Source of the DNA: Azotobacter chroococcum
GTDB lineage: Bacteria > Pseudomonadota > Gammaproteobacteria > Pseudomonadales > Pseudomonadaceae
Length of the DNA: 64,000 nucleotides
Assembly (NCBI RefSeq): GCF_004339665.1
Contig: NZ_SMMU01000002.1
Coordinates: 1-64,000 of the forward strand
Direction: 5' to 3'
In this document: positions 54,401 through 62,308 of the stretch, piece after piece
How positions within the stretch are numbered: position 1 is the stretch's first letter
Layout: the number at the start of each line of letters is the position of its first letter
Position numbers and translations under genes: made by a program
The notes under the pieces: model-generated
Told to the model about the DNA's origin: nothing
Databases searched by the model: none
The model's input: the letters and a program-made list of their open reading frames with translations, nothing else

Positions 54401-54536
54401 TGAAAGCTGGGTCTTCCGCCCGGCCCAACTTGAAGAACGCAATGAGCCCGGCCAACGAAATCAGACAGATCAGGAACAAGGTGATGGAGCGCTCACGTAC
54501 GGCGAGCGCTGACAGGTTGAAACGGCCTTCGCTCAC
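51447..54536 (-). CDS. RND-family multidrug efflux transporter
   Basis: A 1029-residue inner-membrane proton antiporter of the AcrB/MexK type with 12 helices and two large periplasmic loops. The proton-relay aspartates are in GLLVDDAIIAIEMMV in helix 4. GRAEDPAFTVKVM, KKVNIVGEQSERVYVEFS and GPYSPFPVAYRVTG place it nearer the smaller MexK/TriC-like group than AcrB. It overlaps the membrane fusion protein gene by 4 bp. Confidence 0.9.
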   Translation of the reverse strand: MSEGRFNLSALAVRERSITLFLICLISLAGLIAFFKLGRAEDPAFTVKVMTIITAWPGATAQEMQDQVAEKIEKRLQELRWYDRTETYTRPGLAFTTLTLLDSTPPSQVPEEFYQARKKVGDEAKELPSGVIGPMVNDEYSDVTFALFALKAKGEPQRLLVRDAEALRQRLLHVPGVKKVNIVGEQSERVYVEFSHERLATLGVGPQEVFAALNSQNALTPAGSVETKGPEVFIRLDGAFDELQKIRDTPVVAQGRTLKLSDIATVKRGYEDPATFMIRNGGEPALLLGIVMREGWNGLGLGKALDSEVRAINAELPLGMSLSKVTDQAVNISSAVDEFMVKFFVALLVVMLVSFISMGWRVGVVVAAAVPLTLAVVFVVMAATGKNFDRITLGSLILALGLLVDDAIIAIEMMVVKMEEGYSRIAASAYAWSHTAAPMLSGTLVTAVGFMPNGFARSTAGEYTSNMFWIVGIALVASWLVAVVFTPYFGVKLLPHFNKVEGGHEALYDTPRYNRFRRVLGRVIAHKWLVAGAVVGLFVLAILGMGLVKKQFFPISDRPEVLVEVQMPYGTSIAQTSAATAKVEAWLAGQDKARIVTAYVGQGAPRFYMAMGPELPDPSFAKIVVRTDNQEEREALKHRLRQAISEGLAAEARVRVTQLVFGPYSPFPVAYRVTGPDAEKLRDIAADVQQVMNASPMMRTVNTDWGTRTPTLHFTLQQDRLQAVGLTSSAVAQQLQFLLSGVPVTAVREDIRTVQVVARSAGDTRFDPARIADFTLAGVNGQRIPLSQVGKVDVRTEEPIMRRRDRMPTITVRGDIADGLQPPDVSAAITRQLQPVMEKLPSGYRIEQAGSIEESGKATVAMLPLFPIMLAITLIILIFQVRSISAMAMVFLTSPLGLIGVVPTLILFQQPFGINALVGLIALSGILMRNTLILIGQIHHNEQAGLDPFRAVVEATVQRARPVILTALAAILAFIPLTHSVFWGTLAYTLIGGTFAGTVLTLVFLPAMYSIWFKIGPGTVTRPMEAQHA

Positions 54537-55648
54537 GGACGGACTCCCTCGGCCGCCGCGACGGCGGCTTGACCAGCCACCCGCACCTGCTGGCCGTCGT
54601 GCAGCAGGTGCGCGCCGAGCGCGACTATCCGCTCGCCTTGCTTGAGCTGACCGGTGATGCGTGCCCCCTCATCGTCCAGGTGCTGGACCACGACCGGCTG
54701 CCAGTGAACCTGCGTTGGTTCGCCCTGGATGACCCACACTCCGGGGCCCTTGCCTGCGTCGTACAGGGCGCCGATCGGTACCCGCAAGATGCCTTGCATG
54801 GAGGAATGCCCAGCCGGGATCTGCAGGGTGACCGTGGTGCCCAACGGCGCGTTGGCCAGTTCCCCTTCCAGCACATAGCGCGCCTCGAAGGTGCGGGTCA
54901 GTCGATCTGCGGCATCCGATAGCTGCCGGAGCTTGGTCGGAACGCTAACGTCCTCTTTGCCGAAGAGCGTGGCCTGTGCGGCGGAACCGACCGCCGGGCG
55001 CAGGGTTTCCGGCAACTGGATAACCGCTTCACGGGGCCCGGCATGAGCCAAGCGCACCACGACTTGGCCGGCATTGACGACTTGGCCGGGTTCGACCAAC
55101 GTTTCCATGACAATGCCATCGGCATCGGCCAGCAACTCGGCATAACGGGTGGCGTTGAGGGCAACTTCAGCCTGGGCCTCGGCCGCACTGAGCTGGGCCT
55201 TGGCGGCATCCGCCGCAGCCTTGACCTGATCGTAGGCCGAAGCCGATATCGCGCCGGTTCCGCGCAGGTTGCGGTAGCGGGATTCATCCTCAGCCGTTTG
55301 CTGCGCCCGCGCTCGCGCAGCAGCGACAGCCTCCCGCTGCGCATGCGCTGCGAGCTTCAAATCGACGGGATCGATGCGCATGAGTGGCTGACCGCGTTTG
55401 ACGGTTTGTCCCGTATCCACAAGCCGCTCCAGCACCTTGCCGGAGACGCGAAAGCCCAGGTCGCTCTGAACTCGAGCAGCTACGGTCCCGGTGAAGGCGC
55501 GTGGCGCAGGGGTTGCCCCCTGAACGATGGCGACACGCACCAGCGGCGCTTCGGCGCGTGGATCGGATTGTGTTTTTTCGCCGCAGGCGACCAACGCAAA
55601 CGGCAATACGCAGATGACGGTTGGTAAAAAGAGGCGGCGCCGGAGCAT
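54533..55648 (-). CDS. RND efflux periplasmic adaptor lipoprotein
   Basis: A 371-residue membrane fusion protein with lipobox ALVACGEK. RAFTGTVAARVQSDLGFRVSGKV and GQTVKRGQPLMRIDP form the first barrel-sandwich half, then a coiled-coil hairpin (residues ~100-160), then DGIVMETLVEPGQVV and the beta-barrel domain. It links the RND pump to an outer-membrane factor. An operator-like palindrome lies 45-60 bp upstream. Confidence 0.9.
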   Translation of the reverse strand: MLRRRLFLPTVICVLPFALVACGEKTQSDPRAEAPLVRVAIVQGATPAPRAFTGTVAARVQSDLGFRVSGKVLERLVDTGQTVKRGQPLMRIDPVDLKLAAHAQREAVAAARARAQQTAEDESRYRNLRGTGAISASAYDQVKAAADAAKAQLSAAEAQAEVALNATRYAELLADADGIVMETLVEPGQVVNAGQVVVRLAHAGPREAVIQLPETLRPAVGSAAQATLFGKEDVSVPTKLRQLSDAADRLTRTFEARYVLEGELANAPLGTTVTLQIPAGHSSMQGILRVPIGALYDAGKGPGVWVIQGEPTQVHWQPVVVQHLDDEGARITGQLKQGERIVALGAHLLHDGQQVRVAGQAAVAAAEGVRP

Positions 55649-55692
55649 GAGAGTCCCATCGACGAATCGGTCAGGACTCCACTCTGAATCTA

Positions 55693-55716
55693 GTGACTAA
55701 AATAGTCAATAGTCAC
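55693..55716. promoter_or_regulatory. Operator-like nested palindrome upstream of the pump genes
   Basis: TGACTA-AAA-TAGTCA is a perfect palindrome at 55694-55708, nested with GTGACT ... AGTCAC at 55693-55716. It lies between the TetR gene and the adaptor gene, a likely place for the TetR-family protein to bind. Binding is inferred. Confidence 0.55.
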
Positions 55717-55730
55717 AAGGCCTCCCCGTC

Positions 55731-56348
55731 TCAGGGCGACAGGCTGCGCAGCACCAGGCCAGACAGCTGGGCGGGCGCTTCGTCGGTGTAGTCGAAGCTA
55801 TGCTGCAAGAGCAGCGGGTTGAGGTAAGGACGCATGACCAGATAAATCGCCATCACGGTTTCATCGAGAGGCGTCTTGCGCTCGAAGTCTCCGGTTTGCC
55901 GACCTTCCTGCAAGATGTCCTGAAGCAACTTCCGAATGCGCTCTTCATAAGCGAGCGCCGCCTGCCAGCGCTCGGTTGCCGCCGAAGCCGCAATCTCGTA
56001 GAGCTTACGGTCCTGGAAAAACAGGCGAAGGCTCGCCGCGACGATCGCCTTGAACATCCGCCGCAGCTTCTCCGGCGGTCGATCGGCCTCATCGACGGCC
56101 GCTCTGACCTCGGACTCGATCTGGCGCAGGCAATTCGCGCAGATCATCTCGCCAATGGCCTGCTTGGACTCGAAGAACTTGTAGATGTAGGCCTTGGAAA
56201 AACCGATAGCTTTGGCGAGATCGGAGACGGTCGTCTTCTCGTAGCCATACCGGCTGAAGTGCTCGGTAGCTGCGACAACGATTTGATCTCGCACCTCGTG
56301 ATCGGCCGGGCCGCGGGCCGAAACTGAATTAGTGACTGTTTTGCTCAT
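55731..56348 (-). CDS. TetR-family transcriptional regulator of the efflux cassette
   Basis: A 205-residue regulator. The helix-turn-helix is at residues ~22-66 (HFSRYGYEKTTVSDLAKAIGFSKAYIYKFFESK), and the C-terminal ligand domain is less conserved. It lies upstream of, and in the same direction as, the adaptor and pump genes and divergent from the outer-membrane factor. Two palindromes with GTGAC half-sites flank the gene, so it probably represses both sides and itself. Confidence 0.85.
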   Translation of the reverse strand: MSKTVTNSVSARGPADHEVRDQIVVAATEHFSRYGYEKTTVSDLAKAIGFSKAYIYKFFESKQAIGEMICANCLRQIESEVRAAVDEADRPPEKLRRMFKAIVAASLRLFFQDRKLYEIAASAATERWQAALAYEERIRKLLQDILQEGRQTGDFERKTPLDETVMAIYLVMRPYLNPLLLQHSFDYTDEAPAQLSGLVLRSLSP

Positions 56349-56387
56349 GGTTTACAGCTTACTGCCAATCTTAAAAGGGGATAGCAT

Positions 56388-56411
56388 GTGACCAATATGT
56401 ATTATGGTCAC
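56388..56411. promoter_or_regulatory. Operator-like palindrome between TetR and outer-membrane factor
   Basis: GTGACCA and TGGTCAC form a perfect 7-bp inverted repeat separated by 10 A/T-rich bases. It lies 40 bp upstream of the TetR start and 42 bp upstream of the outer-membrane factor start, and shares GTGAC half-sites with 55693-55716. Confidence 0.55.
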
Positions 56412-56452
56412 CATTATTCTGCTCGCCATATCTCCTGCTCCGGAAGAAGCCC

Positions 56453-57534
56453 ATGCTACCCAGGCGCACCCTTGCCATGCTCATCAGTGCCAGCCTCTCG
56501 GCAGGCTGCGCCATCGGTCCAGACTACGTTCGCCCCGACATGCCCTTGCCGGAACGATATCTGGGCCAGGCGGCAGTAGATCAACGGCATGCCACTGCCA
56601 GCGCCGATCTCGTCGCATGGTGGACGGGTTTCGGCGACCCGCAACTAACTCGATTCGTGATACTTGCGCTGGAGCAGAACCTCGATCTCGCGCAGGCGCC
56701 CGCTCGCGTCGCTCAAGCGCGTGCGGGACTCGGGGCGGCAAATGCCGCCTTGTTGCCTTCCGGCAACATCAACGGCCAAGCAGCCAGAACCTACCAGTCG
56801 GTTGAAACGCCGTTGGGGCAAGTCCTTGACTCGACGCCCGATTTCGACCGCTATGGCAATGCCTACGAAGTCAATCTTGGCGCGAGCTGGGAACTGGACC
56901 TATTCGGCGGCCTGCGTCGTGGGCGCGAAGCGGCGCTTGCCGAGTACCTGGCTTCGGAGGCCGACGCGACTGCAACACAGTTGGCTGTGGCGGCACAGGC
57001 CGTCGACATTTACATCAGCATCCGTGGATTGCAAGCCCGCCTTGCCGTATCGAACGCGCGAATCGGCGTCGCCATCGCCGAGTATTATCCCAAGCTCTCC
57101 CTGAGTGGACTGATTGGCAGCGCGACATCGGTGTCCGGTGGCAGCCTGTTCAGTAACGGTGCCAGCCAGGCCGCCGGCATGCTGGGCCTGCGCTGGCGTC
57201 TGTTCGATTCCGGCTGCATCAGCGCGCAGATCCACTTGGCCAGGGGCCAGGAGGCCGAAGTACTGGCATGCTTATCTGCATGCAACCGAGGACGTAGAAA
57301 ATGCCTTCTCGGCTCTGGCTACCGTACTTGCCCGGGGGAGTGGACTCACTCGGGCGCGCGCGAGGAGCTTCGTTTGCGGCATACCAAAAAGGTGTCGTCA
57401 GCCTGATTGAAGTCCTGAAGGCCGACGAAGACTTGCTACATGCTTCCGATGCGCGAGCCCAGGCGCAGACGGAATCAGCGCGAGTAGGCGTCGCTGTCTT
57501 CAAGGCACTTGATGGGGGGTTGGCAATCCCGCAA
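56453..57534 (+). pseudogene. Broken RND outer-membrane factor (OprM/NodT family)
   Basis: It begins as a normal OprM-type lipoprotein (lipobox LSAGC, IGPDYVRP, WWTGFGDPQL). After GLQARLAVSNA it jumps directly to RIGVAIAEYYPKLSLSGLIG, so about 100-130 residues usual for the family are missing in frame. After RLFDSGCISAQIHLARGQEAE the frame changes: HATEDVENAFSAL continues in another frame, and GASFAAYQKGVVSLIEVL in a third. Intact homologues are about 470-490 residues. The 5' part could still make a 317-residue protein but not a working channel. Confidence 0.85.
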
Positions 57535-57839
57535 GTCCGAAACGGTAGCAACCAGGTAACAGACGGTCAGCGAAAACGATGTCCGCTCTGGGGCGGATAG
57601 CGCCCATTGCTGGGGGCCCGGCGCCTGATGGCGCTACTGGCCTGAGCGGACTTTTGTCCGCTCTCAGGATCGGGCAACAGTCCAGAAGCAAACGCCCTGA
57701 GCAAGTCGGGACGTTTGTTTAAGCCGCTGTAGCGTGTTTTCCACGGTCTGTCCGGGAGGCTTTTTCACGGCCGCTTCCCGACGCTCCATCGCCATGCCCG
57801 CCTGTTATGCTCAGAAGCGGCATCTCGATGGAGTGGGGC
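57535..57839. other. Intergenic region between the broken efflux gene and cls
   Basis: Apart from a strong hairpin at 57641-57668 nothing was recognised. The composition returns to that of the backbone near 57750. A GGAG at 57830-57833 serves the cls start. Confidence 0.4.
57641..57668 (+). terminator. Hairpin at the right edge of the decayed segment
   Basis: CCTGAGCGGAC-TTTT-GTCCGCTCTCAGG pairs along 11 bp with a 2-base bulge around a TTTT loop. No T-run follows, so it may be a terminator remnant or a repeat rather than an active terminator. Confidence 0.4.
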
Positions 57840-59291
57840 ATGGGCATGGAGCAGGGCGCTTTCCAGCTCTTGGGCTATCTGCTGGTGCTAATCCAGGCGC
57901 TCGGGGTGGCTGCGGCCGTCCATGCGGTGTTCACCGTGCGTACCGCCCAGGGGGCCATCGCCTGGGCCATCTCCCTGCTGTTCATGCCCTATCTCACCCT
58001 GCTGCCCTACCTGGTGTTCGGCCGCAGCCGTTTCGATGCCTACATCGAGGCGAGGCGCCAGGCCGACCTGCAGATGCACCGGGCGATGGCCGAGCTGGAC
58101 TGGCGGCCCTGGGTCGAGGAGGCCCTGACGGCCCACGACAGCGAGGCCGCGCAGAACCTCAAGGTGCTGGCGCGCCTCGGCCGCCAGCCGCCCCTGGCGA
58201 ACAACCGGGTGCGCCTGCTGATCGACGGCGAGAATGCTTTCGCGGCGATCTTCGAGGCCATCGCCCAGGCGCGCGAGGTGATCCTGCTGCAGTTCTTCAT
58301 CGTCCGTGACGACCATCTCGGCCGGCATCTGCAACGCCTGCTGCTGGAGCGGGCCGCCAGCGGTGTGCAGGTGTTCTTCCTCTACGACCGCATCGGCTGT
58401 CATGCCCTGCCGCGCCGCTATGTGCAGTGCCTGCGCGAGGGCGGGGTGGCGATGCATGCCTTCTCGGTCTCCGCGCACAGCGGCCTGCTCAACCGCTTCC
58501 AGCTGAATTTCCGCAACCACCGCAAGCTGGTGCTGGTCGACGGCCGGCGCGGCTTTCTCGGCGGGCTGAACGTCGGCGACGACTATCTTGGCGGCAATCC
58601 GCAGCTTTCCCCCTGGCGCGATACCCAAGTGGAGCTGAGCGGCCCCGTGCTGGCCTGCCTGCAGGAGTCCTTCGCCGAGGACTGGTTCTGGACCACCCGG
58701 CAGTTGCCGCCGCTGCTGCTGCCGGAACGCTATCCCGCCGGCGGGGTGCTCTGCCAACTGGTCGGCAGCGGCCCGGCCGATCCCCAGGAAACCGGCTCGC
58801 TGCAGTTCGTCGCGGCGATCAATGCGGCGCGCCGGCGGATCTGGCTGGCCAGTCCCTACTTCGTGCCCGACGAGTCGGTGTTCGCCGCCCTGCGCCTGGC
58901 GGCGCTGCGCGGGCTGGAGGTGCGCCTGCTGCTGCCGTCGCGGCCCGACCACCGGGTGGTCTATGCCGCCTCCAGCCTGTATGCCTTCGAGGCGCTCGAG
59001 GCGGGCATCCGGGTGTTCCGTTACCTGCCGGGCTTCATGCACCAGAAGGTGCTGCTGATCGACGGCGATACCGCGGCAGTGGGCAGCGCCAACCTGGACA
59101 ATCGCTCGTTCCGGCTGAATTTCGAGCTGACCCTGTTCACTGTCGATGCCACCTTCGCCGCGGAGGTGGAATGCATGCTGCAGACGGACTTCAGCCGCTC
59201 CCGCGAGCTGGATCGGGAGGAGAGCCGCCGGGCGCACCGCCTGAAGCGCCTGGGCATGCGGGTGGCACGGCTGATTTCGCCGATCCTCTGA
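57840..59291 (+). CDS. cls: Cardiolipin synthase
   Basis: A 483-residue phospholipase-D-superfamily enzyme making cardiolipin. Two N-terminal membrane helices are followed by two HKD motifs: [13 protein letters not shown] with GGLNVGDDY, and [28 protein letters not shown] 57840 has GGAG at 6 bp; in-frame ATGs at 57807, 57828 and 57846 are alternatives. A perfect terminator hairpin follows the stop. Confidence 0.93.
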   Translation: MGMEQGAFQLLGYLLVLIQALGVAAAVHAVFTVRTAQGAIAWAISLLFMPYLTLLPYLVFGRSRFDAYIEARRQADLQMHRAMAELDWRPWVEEALTAHDSEAAQNLKVLARLGRQPPLANNRVRLLIDGENAFAAIFEAIAQAREVILLQFFIVRDDHLGRHLQRLLLERAASGVQVFFLYDRIGCHALPRRYVQCLREGGVAMHAFSVSAHSGLLNRFQLNFRNHRKLVLVDGRRGFLGGLNVGDDYLGGNPQLSPWRDTQVELSGPVLACLQESFAEDWFWTTRQLPPLLLPERYPAGGVLCQLVGSGPADPQETGSLQFVAAINAARRRIWLASPYFVPDESVFAALRLAALRGLEVRLLLPSRPDHRVVYAASSLYAFEALEAGIRVFRYLPGFMHQKVLLIDGDTAAVGSANLDNRSFRLNFELTLFTVDATFAAEVECMLQTDFSRSRELDREESRRAHRLKRLGMRVARLISPIL

Positions 59292-59294
59292 AAC

Positions 59295-59324
59295 GAAGAA
59301 GCCCGCCATGGGGCGGGCTTCTTC
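59295..59324. terminator. Bidirectional terminator between cls and the glycine-zipper gene
   Basis: GAAGAAGCCCGCC and GGCGGGCTTCTTC form a perfect 13-bp stem with a 4-base loop, between two convergent genes. The flanks are only modestly T-rich. Confidence 0.8.
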
Positions 59325-59345
59325 TGAGTCCGGATTGCACCGCTA

Positions 59346-59825
59346 TCAGTCGTCGTGACGATGGCGACGCTTGTGCTTGTGCTTGTGGTGGCCGCGGTGA
59401 TAGCCATTGTCGTGGTAATGGTGGTGGTGCTCGACGCGGCGGCGACCGCCATGGTCGTCGTCGTCGTCATCGTCGCCATAGGCGTTGCCCAGGGCGCCGC
59501 CGCCGGCGCCTCCGAGTGCGGCGCCGATCACGCCGCCGGTACGGCCGCCGACCGAATTGCCGATGACGTTGCCGCCGGCCGCACCGAGCCCGCCGCCGAT
59601 GGCCGCTTCGGTCCGGCTGCGGCGGTCGGCGCCGATCCCGGCGCCGGCTGCACCGCCAACCCCCGAGCCGATCACCGCGCCGGTGGAGCCACCCAGGGCG
59701 CCCCCGACAACCGAGCCCAGTGTGCCGCCCAGTGCGCCGCCGACAGCTGCCTCGGTGTTGCCGCCAGCGAATGCCGCGCCGCTGGCCAGGCCGAAGGAGA
59801 GCAGGAGTATGGGTGCGTACTTCAT
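59346..59825 (-). CDS. Glycine-zipper envelope protein with Asp/His-rich tail
   Basis: A 159-residue protein with signal peptide (MKYAPILLLSFGLASGAAFA), then ~95 residues of GxxxG/GGALGG repeats typical of glycine-zipper membrane or outer-membrane proteins (VGGALGGTLGSVVGG, GGNVIGNSVGG). The tail is unusual: seven consecutive aspartates followed by a basic, histidine-dense end (HHHHYHD, HRGHHKHKHKRRHRH). The tail could bind divalent metal. ATG 59825 is chosen because it starts the signal peptide; an open frame extends 66 bp upstream. The function is unknown. Confidence 0.75.
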   Translation of the reverse strand: MKYAPILLLSFGLASGAAFAGGNTEAAVGGALGGTLGSVVGGALGGSTGAVIGSGVGGAAGAGIGADRRSRTEAAIGGGLGAAGGNVIGNSVGGRTGGVIGAALGGAGGGALGNAYGDDDDDDDHGGRRRVEHHHHYHDNGYHRGHHKHKHKRRHRHDD

Positions 59826-60055
59826 GACGTGGGGAACCTCAGTGGGGATGACGAGGCGATCCTCTCCGCCGTGAAGGCTTTGTGCAAGCATTTTCTGCCG
59901 ATCTGCAGGATTTTTTGTTGCTTTGTAACTCGTTGTTTGTTAAGGGGAACTTTGCGAAATCGGGACTGTCAACCCTTTTCTGCAGGTCGTTTCTGCCTTT
60001 TTCCCAGCCTTCCGGCGACCGTCGTGATCCGCTCTGGCACGGTCTTTTCCCTGGC

Positions 60056-60721
60056 TCAGCAAAGCCCCTCGCACAGCGCCGGATAGCTCTCCACGGCGGT
60101 GAATTCCCCAGTGTCCTTCGGTCCCTGCCGGCTGTCCGGCTGGCGTACCGCCAGCAGATGGGCGATGCCGTAGCGCCGGGCGCTGCGCAGGACCGGCAGG
60201 CTGTCGTCGATGAACAGGCTGCGTGCCGGCGCGAAGCCGAAGTCCTGCTGCAGGGCGAGCCAGAACTGCTGGTCCTCCTTGGGAAAGCCGTAGTCGTGGG
60301 AGCTGATCAGGCGGTCGAACCAGGGGGCCAGTTCGACCCGCTCCAGCTTCAGCGACAGCGAATCGCGGTGCGCGTTGGTGATCAGCGCGACGCGCTTGCC
60401 GGCCCTGCGCAGGGCGGCGAGGAAGCGGTCGGCGTCCGGACGCAGGGCGATCAGGTGGGCGACCTCGCGCTTGAGCTCGACGACCGACAGCTTCAGCTCG
60501 GCGCTCCAGAAGTCTAGGCAGTACCAGGTCAGCCGGCCGGCATGTTCGCGGAACAGCGGCAGCAGTTCCTGCTCGGCCATCGCGCGGCTGATGCCGTGGT
60601 GCTCGGCATAGCGTTGCGGCAGGTGCTCCAGCCAGAAATGGTTGTCGAAATGCAGGTCGAGCAGGGTGCCGTCCATGTCGAGCAGGACGGTATCGATTTC
60701 GCTCCAGGGTAGCGGGGGCAT
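60056..60721 (-). CDS. yrfG: HAD-family GMP/IMP nucleotidase YrfG
   Basis: A 221-residue haloacid dehalogenase-type phosphatase. Motif I is LLDMDGTLLD with the nucleophile aspartate, motif II ITNAH, motif III the lysine in YGFPKED, and motif IV LFIDDS. YrfG hydrolyses purine nucleotides such as GMP and IMP. It is divergent from nudE, as in P. aeruginosa. Confidence 0.9.
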   Translation of the reverse strand: MPPLPWSEIDTVLLDMDGTLLDLHFDNHFWLEHLPQRYAEHHGISRAMAEQELLPLFREHAGRLTWYCLDFWSAELKLSVVELKREVAHLIALRPDADRFLAALRRAGKRVALITNAHRDSLSLKLERVELAPWFDRLISSHDYGFPKEDQQFWLALQQDFGFAPARSLFIDDSLPVLRSARRYGIAHLLAVRQPDSRQGPKDTGEFTAVESYPALCEGLC

Positions 60722-60881
60722 GGCGGCTCTTGTCGGGTGGAGGCTTCGGGAAGCGTGGCATGCGAAGGACCTGCGCGCTATCGGCCAAGGGCGAGCCGCG
60801 CCGCAAGCCGGGGTATGATACCCAGCCACAGGGCTCCAGAAGAACGTCCAATCGAGCCTCCCATCCAGTCGAGGAATGACT
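60722..60881. promoter_or_regulatory. Divergent yrfG-nudE promoter region
   Basis: This 160-bp gap serves both genes. GGGTATGATAC at 60811-60821 contains TATGAT (60814-60819), a likely -10 for nudE. GAGGA at 60871-60875 is the ribosome site that favours the ATG at 60882. Confidence 0.45.
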
Positions 60882-61448
60882 ATGCGCCAGAAACCCACCG
60901 TACTCGTTCGAGCGATCGTCGCGACCAGCCGCCTGTTTCGCGTCGAGGAACTGCAGCTGCGCTTCAGCAATGGCGTCGAGCGCACCTATGAGCGTCTGGT
61001 GGGCACCGGCAGCGGCTACGGTGCGGTGATGATCGTCGCGCTGATCGACGACCAGCACGCCCTGCTGGTGGAGGAATACTGCGCCGGCACCGACGATTAC
61101 CAGCTGTCCCTGCCCAAGGGGCTGATCGAGCCGGGCGAGGACATTCTGGTGGCGGCCAACCGCGAACTGAAGGAGGAGGCCGGCTACGGCGCTCACCATC
61201 TGGAGTACCTCACCGAGCTGTCCCTGTCGCCCGGCTACATGACCCAGAAGATCCAGGTGGTGCTGGCCCGCGACCTCTATGAAAAGCGCCTGCCGGGCGA
61301 CGAGCCGGAGCCGATGCGGGTCGAGCGGGTCAACCTGCGCGAGCTGTCCGATCTGGTCCGGCATGCGCAGTTCAGCGAGGGGCGGGCCCTGGCCGCGCTC
61401 TATCTGGCGCGCGATCTGCTGGTCCAGCGCGGAGTCCTGGTCCTGTGA
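60882..61448 (+). CDS. nudE: ADP compounds hydrolase NudE (Nudix)
   Basis: A 188-residue Nudix hydrolase for ADP-ribose, NADH and Ap3A. The Nudix box is complete: GLIEPGEDILVAANRELKEE followed by AGY. ATG 60882 is preferred to 60876 because GAGGA touches the latter with no spacing. The stop overlaps the GTG start of cysQ, so the two are co-translated. Confidence 0.92.
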   Translation: MRQKPTVLVRAIVATSRLFRVEELQLRFSNGVERTYERLVGTGSGYGAVMIVALIDDQHALLVEEYCAGTDDYQLSLPKGLIEPGEDILVAANRELKEEAGYGAHHLEYLTELSLSPGYMTQKIQVVLARDLYEKRLPGDEPEPMRVERVNLRELSDLVRHAQFSEGRALAALYLARDLLVQRGVLVL

Positions 61449-62266
61449 GCCCTGTCCCGTTCGCCCCGCTGATCGATCTGGTGCGCCAGGCCGGCGCCGC
61501 CATCCTGCCGTACTGGCGCGTGGATATCGAGGTGCAGGAGAAGGCCGACGCTTCGCCGGTGACCGCCGCCGACCTGGCCGCGCACCGCGTTCTCTGCGCC
61601 GGGCTGCAGGCGCTCGAGCCGGGAATACCGGTGCTCTCCGAGGAGGACTGCGCGATTCCCCTAGCCGAGCGCGCCGGCTGGCGTCGCTGGTGGCTGGTCG
61701 ACCCGCTGGACGGCACCAAGGAGTTCATCGCCGGCAGCGCGGAGTTCACCGTCAACGTGGCGCTGATCGAGGACGGCCGGGTGCTGTTCGGGGTGGTCGG
61801 CGTGCCGGCGACTGGCTGCTGCTACTTCGGCGGCGCCGGGCTCGGCGCCTGGCGCAGCGACGCGCCGGGCCTGCAGCAGCCGATCGGCGTGCGCAGCAGC
61901 CCGGACGAGGCTTTCACCGTGGTCGCCAGCCGGCGGCACAGCAGTCCGGCCCAGGAACGCCTGCTGCAGGGGCTCGGCGCGCGTTTCGGCAGCCTGCAAC
62001 TGGCCAGTGTCGGCAGCTCGCTGAAGTTCTGCCAGGTCGCCGAGGGCCGCGCCGACTGCTATCCGCGCCTGGCGCCGACCTCGCAGTGGGACACCGCCGC
62101 CGCCCAGGGCGTGCTCGAAGGCGCCGGCGGCGAGGTGCTGGACCTGCAGGGCCGGGCGCTGGACTACGCGGCGCGCGCCGACTATCTCAACCCGTCGTTC
62201 CTGGCCCTGCCGCTGGCGGCGGACTGGCGCGACGGGCTGCTCGCGCTGGCGCGGACACTGGAGTGA
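61445..62266 (+). CDS. cysQ: 3'(2'),5'-bisphosphate nucleotidase CysQ
   Basis: A 273-residue inositol-monophosphatase-fold enzyme that removes 3'-phosphate from PAP/PAPS in sulfate assimilation. VLSEED, VDPLDGTKEFIAG (metal site) and WDTAAAQGVLEGAGG are the family motifs. The start is GTG at 61445, overlapping the nudE stop by 4 bp. Confidence 0.93.
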   Translation: MSPVPFAPLIDLVRQAGAAILPYWRVDIEVQEKADASPVTAADLAAHRVLCAGLQALEPGIPVLSEEDCAIPLAERAGWRRWWLVDPLDGTKEFIAGSAEFTVNVALIEDGRVLFGVVGVPATGCCYFGGAGLGAWRSDAPGLQQPIGVRSSPDEAFTVVASRRHSSPAQERLLQGLGARFGSLQLASVGSSLKFCQVAEGRADCYPRLAPTSQWDTAAAQGVLEGAGGEVLDLQGRALDYAARADYLNPSFLALPLAADWRDGLLALARTLE

Positions 62267-62308
62267 AGGGGGAGGGCGGGGGCGCGGCCCCCGCCGGGCG
62301 AGGCTGTC

